Positions 37,469-49,254 are shown, numbered from the stretch's first letter. The stretch: 64,000 nt of DNA from Serratia marcescens (GCF_006715005.1 NZ_VFMJ01000001.1:3100001-3164000), one strand, 5' to 3'. Notes: generated by a model not told the origin, from the letters alone. Numbers and translations are program-made.

Positions 37469-38956
37469 ATGTCGTCGTTGCACATTTCGCAAGGTTCATT
37501 CCGCTTAAGCGATACCCGTACCCTGACGCTGGACGCGCTGGCGATCCAGGCCGGCGACAGTTGGGCCTTCGTCGGCGCCAACGGCAGCGGCAAATCCGCC
37601 CTGGCGCGTGCGCTGGCCGACGAACTGGTTCTGCTGAGCGGCGAACGGCGCAGCGATTTTCAGCACGCAGTGCGCATCTCCTTCGAACAGCTGCAAAAAA
37701 TGGTCAGCGACGAGTGGCAACGCAACAACACCGATCTGCTCAGCGCGGACGAGGACGACACCGGCCGCACCGCGGCGGAAATCATTCAGGAAGAGGTGAA
37801 AGACGCCGCGCGCTGTGAGCGGCTGGCCGCGCAGTTCGGCATCACCGCCCTGCTGACGCGCCGCTTCAAGTACCTCTCCACCGGCGAAACGCGTAAAACC
37901 CTGCTGTGCCGGGCGCTGATGCCCGAGCCTGACCTGCTGATCCTCGACGAACCCTTCGACGGGCTGGACGTTCACTCGCGCGCACAGCTCGCCGCGTTGC
38001 TGAGCGAACTTTCCGCCCAGGGCCAAACCGTGGTGCTGGTGCTCAACCGGTTCGACGAAATACCGGATTTTGTCCGGCAAGTGGGCGTGCTGGCGGACTG
38101 CACCCTGACCAGCCGCGGGCCGCGCCGCCAGGTGATGGCAGACGCGCTGGTGGCGCAGCTGGCGCACAGCGAAAACCTCAGCGGGCTGGCGCTGCCGGAG
38201 ACCGAGGATCCGACGCAAAAGGTGGCCCTGCCGGCGGATCGGCCGCTGATCGTCCTGCGCGACGGCGTAGTCAGCTATAACGATCGACCGATCCTCAATC
38301 ATCTCGACTGGCAGGTTAACCCCGGTGAACATTGGCAGATCGTCGGCCCGAACGGCGCCGGCAAGTCCACGCTGCTGAGTTTGATCACCGGCGATCATCC
38401 GCAGGGCTACAGCAACGATCTGACGCTGTTCGGCCGCCGCCGCGGCAGCGGGGAAACCATCTGGGAGATCAAGCGCCATATCGGCTACGTCAGCAGCAGC
38501 CTGCATCTGGATTATCGCGTCAACACCAGCGTGCGCAACGTGGTGCTGTCGGGGTTCTTCGATTCGATCGGCATTTATCAGGCGGTCTCGGATCGTCAGC
38601 GGCAGCTGACCGAACAATGGCTGGCGCTGCTCGGGCTCGACGGCGCGCGCGGCGACGCTCCGTTCCACAGCCTTTCCTGGGGCCAACAGCGGCTGGCGCT
38701 GATCGCCCGCGCGCTGGTGAAACACCCGGCGCTGCTGATCCTCGACGAGCCGCTGCAAGGGCTGGATCCGCTCAATCGCCAGCTGGTGCGTCGCTTCATC
38801 GACGTGCTGATTGGCCAGGGCGCCACCCAGCTGCTGTTCGTCTCACACCATGCCGAAGACGCGCCGCGGTGCATCACTCACCGCCTCAGCTTCGTGCCCG
38901 ACGGCGAGGGCGGCTACGGCTACCAACAGCAACGGCTGGAGGTGGCCTCCGCCTGA
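37469..38956 (+). CDS. modF: tandem ABC ATPase ModF
   Basis: A 495-residue protein with two ABC ATPase domains and no membrane part. The first has Walker A GANGSGKSA, signature YLSTGETRKTLL and DEPFDGLD. The second has GPNGAGKST, the divergent signature LSWGQQRLALI and DEPLQGLD. Co-linear with E. coli ModF, whose role beside ModE is not settled. The start MSSLHIS matches E. coli; seven codons further up is an in-frame Met that precedes the ribosome binding site. Confidence 0.95.
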   Translation: MSSLHISQGSFRLSDTRTLTLDALAIQAGDSWAFVGANGSGKSALARALADELVLLSGERRSDFQHAVRISFEQLQKMVSDEWQRNNTDLLSADEDDTGRTAAEIIQEEVKDAARCERLAAQFGITALLTRRFKYLSTGETRKTLLCRALMPEPDLLILDEPFDGLDVHSRAQLAALLSELSAQGQTVVLVLNRFDEIPDFVRQVGVLADCTLTSRGPRRQVMADALVAQLAHSENLSGLALPETEDPTQKVALPADRPLIVLRDGVVSYNDRPILNHLDWQVNPGEHWQIVGPNGAGKSTLLSLITGDHPQGYSNDLTLFGRRRGSGETIWEIKRHIGYVSSSLHLDYRVNTSVRNVVLSGFFDSIGIYQAVSDRQRQLTEQWLALLGLDGARGDAPFHSLSWGQQRLALIARALVKHPALLILDEPLQGLDPLNRQLVRRFIDVLIGQGATQLLFVSHHAEDAPRCITHRLSFVPDGEGGYGYQQQRLEVASA

Positions 38957-39051
38957 AGCGCGGCGTAAACATATCCGGCAACACTTCACCGCAGCACATC
39001 ACATTTGGCCTTTTATCATAGAAAGAAAGAAGGCCATTTTCTGGAGACGCC

Positions 39052-39624
39052 ATGTCCGCTGCGTTGATTATCATCGACCTGATCGAGGATCTGATCGGGC
39101 CCAAAGGGCGCGCCAACCACTGCCGCGAACAGGTGCTGGCGACCCACCTGCTCGCCAACGTCAATGCCGCCGCGGCCTACGCCCGGGTGCGAAAAATCCC
39201 GGTAATTTGGGTGCGGGTGGGATTCGCCGACGATTATCATGATATTCCCCCCCACTCGCCGCTGTTCAACCATTTGAAACAGATAGGCGCGCTGCGGCTT
39301 AACAGCCCGGGCTGCCGCTGGATGCCCGACCTGCATCAGGAAGAGAGCGATCTGCTGTTTGAAAAAACGGCGGTCAGCGCCTTCTCCGGTAACAATTTGT
39401 TAGCCTGGCTGCGGCAGCATCGGTGCCATCATCTGCTGCTGGCGGGCGTCAGCACGCCGCTCGCCATCGAGAGCACCGCGCGTCAGGCGCACGACGCCGG
39501 CTTTCAGGTGACCGTGCTGCACGACCTGTGCGCGGCCCCCACGCAGGAAATCCACCAACAAAGCCTCGATACCTTGCAAAATCTGGCCGAAATCATCCGT
39601 TCGCAGGCCTGGATGAAAGGCTGA
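39052..39624 (+). CDS. isochorismatase-fold protein lacking the catalytic cysteine
   Basis: A 190-residue protein of the cysteine hydrolase/isochorismatase superfamily. The catalytic Asp (ALIIIDLIEDL, Asp9) and Lys (LFEKTAVSAF) are present. The nucleophile position in the GxxTxxC element reads AGVSTPLAIEST, with Ala in place of Cys. PhzD-type isochorismatases also lack this Cys and act on isochorismate, so the protein may be active on such a substrate or may be non-catalytic. It has its own promoter region after modF and a ribosome binding site (TGGAG). No E. coli counterpart at this position. Confidence 0.83.
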   Translation: MSAALIIIDLIEDLIGPKGRANHCREQVLATHLLANVNAAAAYARVRKIPVIWVRVGFADDYHDIPPHSPLFNHLKQIGALRLNSPGCRWMPDLHQEESDLLFEKTAVSAFSGNNLLAWLRQHRCHHLLLAGVSTPLAIESTARQAHDAGFQVTVLHDLCAAPTQEIHQQSLDTLQNLAEIIRSQAWMKG

Positions 39625-39791
39625 CCCGCGTTGTCGCCGGTCGTGTGGGCCGGCATCATGCACAAATCCGTCACTGCCCCGACCTTTAGCGTCATTTGGG
39701 TGTGCTACTATCCGCTTTAGCGCTCAATTTCGCCATCATCGCACGCCGCAAAGGCGCTGAGCGCCGTGTACATATTTTAAAGGGACATATT

Positions 39792-40613
39792 ATGTGGGGC
39801 GTACTGGCTGCTTCGTTATTTTTCTTGCCGTTTAATCGGCTGATAGCCTGGGTGATCCTGGCCGCCTCGGCGGGCATGGGGCTTTATCATGGGGTACTGA
39901 CGCCGCTCAGCCTGAGTTATCTGCTGGCGATCGTAGCGTTGGCCGGGCTGCGTCACCATTTTCGCGCGCAGCGTAATCTGGCGATCGCGTTCGAAGGGTT
40001 GGTGGTCGCCGGCTGCATCGCGCTGTTCTTGCATCTGGTGCCGGGCATCCACAACCAGCTGATGATCGACGGCGAGAAAGCCGGCCCGCTCAGCGCGCCG
40101 TTCACCATGTATTACAATTTCGACAAGGCGATGGTGCCCTTCCTGCTGTTCGCCTGCTTGCCCACGCTGTTCAGAACCGATAAAGCGGAAAAAAGCGTCG
40201 CCTCGGGTTCCTGGATCGCATTGATCATCAGCGTACCGGCGCTGTTGCTGCTGGCCGTGGCGCTGGGCGGTTTAAAAATCGAACTGCATGCGCCCGCCTG
40301 GATGCTGCCATTCGTGATGGCGAACCTGTTCTTCGTCTGCATGGCCGAAGAAGCGCTGTTTCGCGGCTACCTGCAACAGCGCCTCAGCCAATGGCTGGGG
40401 GCCTGGCCGGCGCTGATCGTCGCCGCCCTGGTGTTCGGCGCCGCGCATTTGGCCGGTGGCATGCTGATGGTGATCTTCGCGACGCTGGCCGGCGTGATCT
40501 ACGGCCTGGCATGGATGTGGAGCGGCCGCCTGTGGGTGCCGATTCTGTTCCATTTCGGGCTTAACCTGACCCATCTGCTGTTCTTCACCTACCCGCTGTA
40601 TCAGCACCCCTGA
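39792..40613 (+). CDS. CPBP family intramembrane glutamic endopeptidase
   Basis: A 273-residue protein with about eight membrane helices. The CPBP/Abi motif 1 EEALFRGYLQQRL (two Glu and Arg) and motif 2 FGAAHLAGG, plus the third FHFGLNLTH segment, are intact and indicate an active-site set. The start at 39792 (AGGGA, 6 bases) is preferred over in-frame codons upstream. Such proteases process prenylated or small membrane peptides, e.g. bacteriocin self-immunity; the role here is unknown. Confidence 0.85.
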   Translation: MWGVLAASLFFLPFNRLIAWVILAASAGMGLYHGVLTPLSLSYLLAIVALAGLRHHFRAQRNLAIAFEGLVVAGCIALFLHLVPGIHNQLMIDGEKAGPLSAPFTMYYNFDKAMVPFLLFACLPTLFRTDKAEKSVASGSWIALIISVPALLLLAVALGGLKIELHAPAWMLPFVMANLFFVCMAEEALFRGYLQQRLSQWLGAWPALIVAALVFGAAHLAGGMLMVIFATLAGVIYGLAWMWSGRLWVPILFHFGLNLTHLLFFTYPLYQHP

Positions 40614-40622
40614 CGGCTGACG

Positions 40623-40647
40623 CCGGCAGAGAGCCTCTCTCTGCCGG
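40623..40647 (+). terminator. hairpin after CPBP gene
   Basis: The perfect 11-base arms CCGGCAGAGAG / CTCTCTGCCGG with a 3-base loop lie 9 bases after the stop. Only a short TT follows, so it may be Rho-assisted. Confidence 0.65.
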
Positions 40648-40744
40648 TTGGCCAGGTGAAAACGCTATCACCGGCAGCTCACCGCAATCCCCTCAATCAC
40701 GTAGCCACCGGCTCATCTCCGGCCATTCGTCGCTTTTCAATGAA

Positions 40745-40760
40745 GTGTAAACGATTCCAT
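40745..40760. promoter_or_regulatory. GalR/GalS external operator of gal
   Basis: GTGTAAACGATTCCAT is nearly identical to the E. coli external gal operator (15 of 16 positions). Its centre is ~60 bases before the start expected from the -10 at 40800, as in E. coli. Confidence 0.9.
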
Positions 40761-40805
40761 TTTTCGCGTTAGATCACCTTTTTATCGCCGCGGGCATGCT
40801 ATCTT
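40760..40805 (+). promoter_or_regulatory. gal promoter with CRP half-site
   Basis: TAGATCAC at ~40769-40776 fits a CRP half-site at the E. coli position. CATGCT (40795-40800) and the overlapping TATCTT (40800-40805) correspond to the P2 and P1 -10 elements of E. coli gal, placing P1 initiation near 40812. Confidence 0.65.
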
Positions 40806-40835
40806 TTTGCGCAATGACCTCTCCCTGTCCAGTGA

Positions 40836-43092
<2,257 letters not shown>

Positions 43093-43099
<7 letters not shown>

Positions 43100-44136
43100 C
43101 GCCAACGGCGGCACTCGCCCCCGATGGGCAACCTTATCAACTGACGCAGCTGCAAAACGCCGGCGGCATGACCGTCACTCTGATGGACTGGGGCGCCACC
43201 TGGCTGTCCGCCGTCTTGCCGCTCAAATCCGGCGAAAGGCGCGAGCTGCTGCTCGGCTGCCGCAGCCCGGCGGACTACCAACGTCAGGGCGCCTATCTGG
43301 GCGCCACCGTCGGCCGTTACGCCAACCGCATCGCCAACGCCAGTCTGCCCATCGACGGGAAACCCCATGCGCTGGCCGCCAATCAGGGCGCCCACCAGCT
43401 GCACGGCGGCCCCGACGGCTTCCATGCCCGCCGCTGGCGCCGGGTACAGCACGATGCGCAGCAGGTCTGCTATGCGCTGCACTCGGCAGAGGGCGATCAG
43501 GGTTTCCCGGGCAATCTCGACGTGCAGGTCTGCTACCGCCTGACCGCCGACAATCGCGTGGAAATCAGCTATCTGGCGCAGGTCGATCGCCCCTGCCCGG
43601 TCAACCTGACCAACCACGCCTATTTCAATCTGGACGGTGCCGGCACCGACGCCCGCGCCCAGCGGCTGCAGCTGTTCGCCGATCGCTATCTGCCCGTCGA
43701 CGCCGAGGGCATTCCCTGTGCCGGGCTGACGCCGGTGGACGGCAGCGGCATGGATTTCCGCCAGCCGAAAACGCTGCTGCAGGATTTTCTGCGCGACCGC
43801 GACCAGCAGCGGGTAAAAGGCTACGATCATGCTTTTCTGCTGCACCGCACCTGCGGCGCGCTGGAGTGCCCGGCGGCCCATTTATGGTCCGCCGACGGGC
43901 AAGTGCAGATGAGCGTGTTCACCGACGCGCCCGCACTGCAACTCTACAGCGGCAATTATCTGGCCGGCACGCCGGCGCGCGACGGCGGCAGCTATGCCAA
44001 CCACGCCGGCGTGGCGCTGGAAAGCGAGTTTTTGCCGGACAGCCCGCACCATCCCGAATGGCCACAGCCGGACTGTTGGCTGCAGCCGGGGAGCCGCTAC
44101 CGCAGCACCACGCATTATCAGTTTTATCCTATCTGA
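43093..44136 (+). CDS. galM: aldose 1-epimerase GalM
   Basis: A 347-residue galactose mutarotase. The substrate and catalytic motifs [34 protein letters not shown] and the catalytic Glu in [18 protein letters not shown] are present. Last gene of the gal operon. Confidence 0.96.
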
Positions 44137-44265
44137 CCCGCCACGCCCCTCGCCGCGCGGCCGGGGGCGATTTGTTATAAATGCTTACCTTTTAGCGCTA
44201 TTCCCCCGCCGGCGCCCACCTTTCCTTATTCCAAAGCGCGCACTACACTCAGGCTACCGTGATAA

Positions 44266-44281
44266 GCACAACGCCTTGTGC
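44266..44281. repeat. perfect dyad upstream of psiF
   Basis: GCACAA-CGCC-TTGTGC, 53 bases before the psiF start. It could be an operator or leader hairpin. No pho box is seen nearby. Confidence 0.4.
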
Positions 44282-44333
44282 AACGTCACAATTTTCGGCC
44301 GATGGCGGCCAATCAATAGCTGAAGGAACACCT

Positions 44334-44681
44334 ATGCGTCTGATTACTGCACTTCCATTGCTGGCGGGCTTAATGCTGAGCACCAATCTGATGGCGGCCG
44401 ACGCGACGACGGCGACAAAAACGCCTTCGCCGGCGCAGGCGGCCCAACAGAAACGCATGACCGATTGCAACCAACAGGCATCCACCAAATCGCTGAAAGG
44501 CGCGGATCGCTCCACCTTTATGAGCACCTGCCTGAAATCTGAAGGCGCCGCCGCGACGGGCAAAACCCTGACGCCGCAGCAGCAGAAAATGAAAACCTGC
44601 AACGCCGACGCCAAGACCAAGAATCTGAAGGGCGACGCGCGTAAAACCTTCATGAGCAGCTGCCTGAAAAAATCGGCCTGA
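44334..44681 (+). CDS. psiF: PsiF-family periplasmic protein
   Basis: A 115-residue secreted protein with a signal peptide (MRLITALPLLAGLMLSTNLMA, cut before ADA) and two tandem PsiF repeats of ~35 residues (QKRMTDCN...STFMSTCLK and QQKMKTCN...KTFMSSCLK), each with a Cys pair. In E. coli psiF is phosphate-starvation-induced and lies by phoA; its function is unknown. Here it is a single gene between galM and gpmA without a visible pho box, so regulation may differ. Confidence 0.87.
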   Translation: MRLITALPLLAGLMLSTNLMAADATTATKTPSPAQAAQQKRMTDCNQQASTKSLKGADRSTFMSTCLKSEGAAATGKTLTPQQQKMKTCNADAKTKNLKGDARKTFMSSCLKKSA

Positions 44682-44846
44682 TTTGCCCCACGCCACGGCG
44701 CGCCCGACGCGATTTCGGCGCGCCGTTTCCCCCTCGCAGCGCCAGCCTGAACGATTCAGCTTTTTCCTTTCGCCAGCCCTTACTTTGCGGCAAGAAATTG
44801 GCTATGGTTAGACACTATCGATTGCCGAGCCCCGGCCCGCGGCAAT

Positions 44847-44867
44847 ATAATGATTTTCGTTATCATT
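44847..44867. promoter_or_regulatory. Fur box upstream of gpmA
   Basis: A near-palindromic AT-rich element (ATAATGATTTTCGTTATCAT) close to the GATAATGATAATCATTATC consensus, 30 bases before the gpmA start. E. coli gpmA is known to be Fur-regulated. Confidence 0.75.
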
Positions 44868-44896
44868 GAAATGTCAGATTATTAAGGAGTTAAGCT

Positions 44897-45649
44897 ATGG
44901 CTGTAACTAAGCTGGTTCTGGTGCGTCACGGCGAAAGCCAGTGGAACCAAGAAAACCGCTTCACCGGTTGGTATGATGTCGATCTGTCCGACAAGGGCCG
45001 TACCGAAGCGAAAGCAGCAGGCAAGCTGTTGAAAGAAGAAGGGTTCACTTTCGACTTCGCTTACACCTCCGTACTGAAGCGCGCGATCCACACCCTGTGG
45101 AACATCCTCGACGAGCTGGATCAGGCCTGGTTGCCGACCGAAAAATCCTGGAAGCTGAACGAACGTCATTACGGCGCGCTGCAGGGTCTGAACAAAGCGG
45201 AAACCGCTGAAAAATACGGCGACGAGCAGGTGAAACAATGGCGTCGCGGCTTCGCGGTGACCCCACCTGAGCTGACCAAAGAAGACGAACGCTACCCTGG
45301 CCACGATCCGCGCTACGCCTCGCTGACCGAGCAAGAGCTGCCGCTGACCGAAAGCCTGGCGCTGACCATCGATCGCGTTATCCCTTACTGGGACGAAGAG
45401 ATCCTGCCACGCATCAAGAGCGGCGAGCGCGTGATCGTTGCGGCGCACGGCAACTCGCTGCGCGCGCTGGTGAAATACCTGGATAACCTGAGCGAAGACG
45501 AAATCCTCGAGCTGAACATCCCAACCGGCGTGCCGTTGGTGTATGAGTTCGACGAGAACTTCAAGCCAACCAAACGTTACTACCTGGGTAACGCTGACGA
45601 GATCGCAGCAAAAGCGGCGGCCGTAGCGAACCAGGGTAAAGCGAAGTAA
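44897..45649 (+). CDS. gpmA: 2,3-bisphosphoglycerate-dependent phosphoglycerate mutase GpmA
   Basis: A 250-residue glycolytic enzyme. It has the histidine phosphatase motif [12 protein letters not shown] (His11 nucleophile), the substrate motif [12 protein letters not shown], and the second catalytic His in [12 protein letters not shown]. Codon use is visibly more biased than its neighbours, as expected for a highly expressed gene. Single gene with Fur box and strong terminator. Confidence 0.98.
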   Translation: MAVTKLVLVRHGESQWNQENRFTGWYDVDLSDKGRTEAKAAGKLLKEEGFTFDFAYTSVLKRAIHTLWNILDELDQAWLPTEKSWKLNERHYGALQGLNKAETAEKYGDEQVKQWRRGFAVTPPELTKEDERYPGHDPRYASLTEQELPLTESLALTIDRVIPYWDEEILPRIKSGERVIVAAHGNSLRALVKYLDNLSEDEILELNIPTGVPLVYEFDENFKPTKRYYLGNADEIAAKAAAVANQGKAK

Positions 45650-45664
45650 TTTCGCCCGTTAACG

Positions 45665-45697
45665 AAAAAGCCCCCGGTTTTCGCCGGGGGCTTTTTT
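45665..45697. terminator. terminator between gpmA and M48 protease gene
   Basis: AAAAAGCCCCCGG / CCGGGGGCTTTTT with a 6-base loop: strong and bidirectional. Confidence 0.95.
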
Positions 45698-45698
45698 A

Positions 45699-46733
45699 TT
45701 ACTGCTGCGCCATCGCCTCGTTCACCGCCTCCAGCCGTTCCTGCATCGCCGGATGGGTGCTGAGCCAGGCCGGCAACGCCCAGTCATCGGCCTGTTCTCG
45801 TTCAGGCGCCTGTGCCAACGCGCGGTAGATCGCCGCCATTTCCGCCAGCGAACGCCCCTGGCGCTGCATCTGAGCGATGGCGAACGCATCCGCCTCGCGC
45901 TCCATCCCGCGGGAAAACTGCATCTCATTCACGAAGGACGCGGACTGCAGCAGCGTGTCGCCGATGCCGCTGACGTCGCCGGTCATCCACATCAGCGTCA
46001 AGGCCACCAGCGACGAACGCACCAGCATACGCATCGGGTGGCGATGAGCGTGATGCCCCATCTCATGCAGCATCACCGCCGCCAGCCCCTCGTCGTTTTT
46101 CGACAAGGCGACCAGACTATCGCTGAGCACCAGCGTACCGTCCGGCAACATAAAGGCGTTCGGCGCACCGGGCACCGCCATCAGCTTCAACGACAGCGGC
46201 GTGCGCTCCTGGCGCATCTCGGCCGGCATCACCTGCCGGAACAGCTGCTGCAATGCCTGCTGCCGCTCGGCCGGAAGTGCAGAAGGCTTGAAGCCGCTCT
46301 GGCTCAAAAACGTCTGCGTGTGTTCGCCCAGCGTCTGTTCCACCGAGGTAGGGATGCGCATGGCGATCTCGCTGCTCGCCCACGGCAGCACAACGTAAAC
46401 GTAGGCCACGACCGCCAGCAGCGTCATCAACAGCGCCAGAGCCACGCCGCGTTTGTGGCGTTCCAGGCGATGCACCCAGCCCGGCGAACGGCGCTGATAG
46501 AACCAGCGGCGAAACGCTGCGTCGTCGTCCGGCACAAAGCGCGCACCGTCCTTGAAGGTCAGCGTCAGCGGAATATTGCCCAGCGCCGCAGAGACGGTGA
46601 TGTCAGCCAAGGGGATGTAACGTTGCTCATCCTGCCGCTGCAGCGTCACGCCCTCGCCGCTTTCGTTCACCAGCAGACGGGCCGCCTCACGTGCGGCCCG
46701 CCCCGGCAACTGATAGGCGCCCTCAAGGATCAT
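45699..46733 (-). CDS. M48 family metalloprotease, membrane anchored
   Basis: A 344-residue protein. The N-terminal ~95 residues form a small beta-rich domain (LPGRAAREAARLLVNESGEGVTLQ...), followed by one membrane helix (~97-116) and a C-terminal zinc protease domain with HEMGHHAHRH (~residues 228-237) and the third ligand Glu in EREADAFAI. Downstream by 7 bases of the DUF898 gene, so the two form an operon. It resembles the YjgN/M48 pairs found in other Proteobacteria. Substrate unknown. Confidence 0.87.
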   Translation of the reverse strand: MILEGAYQLPGRAAREAARLLVNESGEGVTLQRQDEQRYIPLADITVSAALGNIPLTLTFKDGARFVPDDDAAFRRWFYQRRSPGWVHRLERHKRGVALALLMTLLAVVAYVYVVLPWASSEIAMRIPTSVEQTLGEHTQTFLSQSGFKPSALPAERQQALQQLFRQVMPAEMRQERTPLSLKLMAVPGAPNAFMLPDGTLVLSDSLVALSKNDEGLAAVMLHEMGHHAHRHPMRMLVRSSLVALTLMWMTGDVSGIGDTLLQSASFVNEMQFSRGMEREADAFAIAQMQRQGRSLAEMAAIYRALAQAPEREQADDWALPAWLSTHPAMQERLEAVNEAMAQQ

Positions 46734-46740
46734 CGGCGCC

Positions 46741-47931
46741 TCAGAAGCTGCCGCCCAGATCCAGCGCCTGCACCGCTTCTTCAGCCACCGCGCTGTTGGC
46801 GGTTTCCTGATGCGCCGCGATGTCCAGCAATGCCAGATCGCCTTCAACCGCCGTGCACTCCGCCAGATAACGGGCGTGACGCACTTCCGCCACCGGCGCA
46901 GCAAAGCCGAGCGAGAACAGCGTGATCAGGGTATTGGTGATCAACAGCCCCATATACGGCAGGGTTTGCATGGAAGAGCGCAGTTTGATATTGCCGTTCA
47001 GCGTCGCCTGGTTATACAGATAGTTGCGTTGGGCGACGATCTGGTAGCTGCCGGCGATCAACGCGCCAACCAGCAACACCACCATCATCAGCAGCAGGCT
47101 GCCAATATTCTCCAACACCAGCAAGTCGGCGGTTTCATCCGTCAGTATGCCCATCAATATCATTTGGTACAGCGACAGTATGAACGACCCCATACATACC
47201 AGCGCCGCCAACATAAACGGCAGGAAAATGAGCAGGCCGATCAAGGCAAATTTGATAAAGGCCGACTTTTTCAGCTCGGCAATAAACGGCGTGCGGCCGA
47301 AGAACAGATTATTAACGTACAGATCGTGCTGCAGCGCGCTAATAATACCGTTGACGGCGGCGAATGCCGGCACGGCCAACAGCAGCGTCAGCACCAGAAT
47401 CAGGCCGATGGCGTTGATACTGTCAAAACCGCTGCCAATACTGAGCAAAATGATTAAGCCGACATAAAGCCCGATAATCAGTAATAGCGGGCAGAACAGT
47501 AGCGCCCAATAAGCGCGCCCGGTGCGGCAAACATAATTAAAACGCACGCCGCGATAGCTCGACATAATCGCATTGTAGCGCCAGCTGCGAATCACCACCC
47601 ATGGCAGCAGGGCAAGCAACGCCAGTAAGGCCAGCAGCCCCAGCAGTGGCGCCACCGCCAGCAGGATATAAAACACGATGATGCCACCGATCACCAACAG
47701 ACGCCCTTTCAGAATTTGCAGCGGCTGCGCATGATAATCGAAACGATCGCCGTCCAATTCCGTGTTGCCGTAAAAATAACGACGCCGACGCACCGTCGCC
47801 CAGGCGGAATAGATGCCCAGGGTCACAATGGTCAATAATGCATTGACTAACCAAATAGCGAAGTACTCGCCACCTTTCCCATGGAATTTAATCCGGTGCA
47901 GCCCCAGCGGCTGCGAGGTATTGCTTGTCAT
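46741..47931 (-). CDS. DUF898 (YjgN-like) inner-membrane protein
   Basis: A 396-residue membrane protein with two internal repeats of the DUF898 unit (each beginning with the pattern LHRIKFHGKGGEYFAIWLVNALLTIVTLGIYSAW / the matching GNIKLRSSMQTLPYMGLLITNTLITLFSLGFAAPV segment). About nine to ten helices. The role is unknown. First gene of a two-gene operon with the M48 protease; the start at 47931 is preferred to a Met 14 codons upstream. Confidence 0.85.
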   Translation of the reverse strand: MTSNTSQPLGLHRIKFHGKGGEYFAIWLVNALLTIVTLGIYSAWATVRRRRYFYGNTELDGDRFDYHAQPLQILKGRLLVIGGIIVFYILLAVAPLLGLLALLALLALLPWVVIRSWRYNAIMSSYRGVRFNYVCRTGRAYWALLFCPLLLIIGLYVGLIILLSIGSGFDSINAIGLILVLTLLLAVPAFAAVNGIISALQHDLYVNNLFFGRTPFIAELKKSAFIKFALIGLLIFLPFMLAALVCMGSFILSLYQMILMGILTDETADLLVLENIGSLLLMMVVLLVGALIAGSYQIVAQRNYLYNQATLNGNIKLRSSMQTLPYMGLLITNTLITLFSLGFAAPVAEVRHARYLAECTAVEGDLALLDIAAHQETANSAVAEEAVQALDLGGSF

Positions 47932-48159
47932 AATTCTTTCGTCCTGAAAGGAATAGGTCATGCCACTCCCCACTTATTTTTCATGCGGGGTTTGTGGAAT
48001 AAAAAAGCGTCTTATATAAGCACAATGCCATGAGCAGTGACAATTATTCTTTTATTAAATAGGAATAATGCGAAGGAGGTCGCTTAATGATTTCATTGGC
48101 CTATTAATTGTAAGCCTTATATTAACGGAAGATGGAGATAGAGAAATGCAATGACAAGG

Positions 48160-48190
48160 ATAAAACAAGGGCCCGCTGCCGAACCCTTGT
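48160..48190 (-). terminator. aroG terminator
   Basis: On the - strand ACAAGGG...CCCTTGT is followed by TTTTA, 12 bases after the aroG stop. The remaining 47932-48159 stretch is AT-rich and has no gene I can see; it presumably holds the promoter of the DUF898 gene. Confidence 0.75.
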
Positions 48191-48201
48191 CATTTTCGCG
48201 A

Positions 48202-49254
48202 TTAACCGCGGCGCGCTTTCACCGCCGCCGCCAGATCGCGCAGCACGGTTTCGGTGTCCTGCCAGCCGATGCAGCCGTCGGTCACGCTCTTGCCGTAAAC
48301 CAGCGGTTCGCCGCTTTCGAGGTTCTGGTTGCCTTCCACCAGGTGGCTTTCGATCATCACACCGATAATCGCTTTTTCACCGCCGCCAATTTGCCCGCAA
48401 ACATCGGCGCTCACGTCCATCTGCTTTTTGAACTGTTTGCTGCTGTTGGCATGGCTGAAGTCGATCATCACCTGCGCCGGCAGCCCGGCTTTGCTCAGAC
48501 CGGCTTTGACGTCCTTCACGTGCGCCGCGCTGTAGTTCGGCTCTTTGCCGCCGCGCAGGATAATGTGGCAGTCGCCGTTGCCGCTGGTGTTAACAATCGC
48601 CGAGTGGCCCCATTTGGTCACCGACAGGAAGCAGTGCGGCGCGCCGGCGGCGTTGATGGCGTCGATCGCCACCTTGATGGTGCCGTCGGTGCCGTTCTTG
48701 AAGCCGACCGGGCAAGAAAGGCCGGAAGCCAGCTCGCGGTGCACCTGCGATTCCGTGGTGCGCGCGCCGATGGCGCCCCAGCTCATCAGATCCGCCAGGT
48801 ACTGCGGCGTGATCATGTCGAGGAATTCGCCGGCGGCCGGCAGGCCGCTGTCGTTAATCTCCACCAGCAGCTTGCGCGCCAGGCGCAGGCCGTCGTTGAT
48901 GTTGAAGCTGTTGTCCATTTGCGGATCGTTGATCAGGCCTTTCCAGCCCACGGTGGTGCGCGGTTTTTCGAAGTACACGCGCATCACCACTTCCAGCTCG
49001 CCGCTCAGTTCTTCACGCAGCGCCAGCAGGCGCCCCGCGTACTCTTTGGCGGCTTGGGTATCGTGGATAGAGCAAGGGCCAATCACCACCAGCAGGCGAT
49101 CGTCGCTGCCGCGGAGGATATTGTGAATTGCGCTGCGGGCCTGGGACACCGTCTTTGCTGCGCGTTCAGTGGCCGGGAATTTCTCCAGCAAAGCCACCGG
49201 CGGCAGGAGTTCCTTAATATCATTAATGCGTAAATCGTCGTTTTGGTAATTCAT
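48202..49254 (-). CDS. aroG: 3-deoxy-7-phosphoheptulonate synthase, Phe-sensitive AroG
   Basis: A 350-residue enzyme for the first step of the shikimate pathway (PEP + erythrose-4-P). It has the motifs VVIGPCSIHDT, RVYFEKPRTTVGWKGLINDP, the metal ligand His in VMIDFSHANSSKQ, and GWQDTE near the end. The N-terminal segment NYQNDDLRINDIKELLPP fits the Phe-sensitive isozyme and gives the same length as E. coli AroG. Single gene. Only a half TyrR box is visible upstream. Confidence 0.97.
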   Translation of the reverse strand: MNYQNDDLRINDIKELLPPVALLEKFPATERAAKTVSQARSAIHNILRGSDDRLLVVIGPCSIHDTQAAKEYAGRLLALREELSGELEVVMRVYFEKPRTTVGWKGLINDPQMDNSFNINDGLRLARKLLVEINDSGLPAAGEFLDMITPQYLADLMSWGAIGARTTESQVHRELASGLSCPVGFKNGTDGTIKVAIDAINAAGAPHCFLSVTKWGHSAIVNTSGNGDCHIILRGGKEPNYSAAHVKDVKAGLSKAGLPAQVMIDFSHANSSKQFKKQMDVSADVCGQIGGGEKAIIGVMIESHLVEGNQNLESGEPLVYGKSVTDGCIGWQDTETVLRDLAAAVKARRG

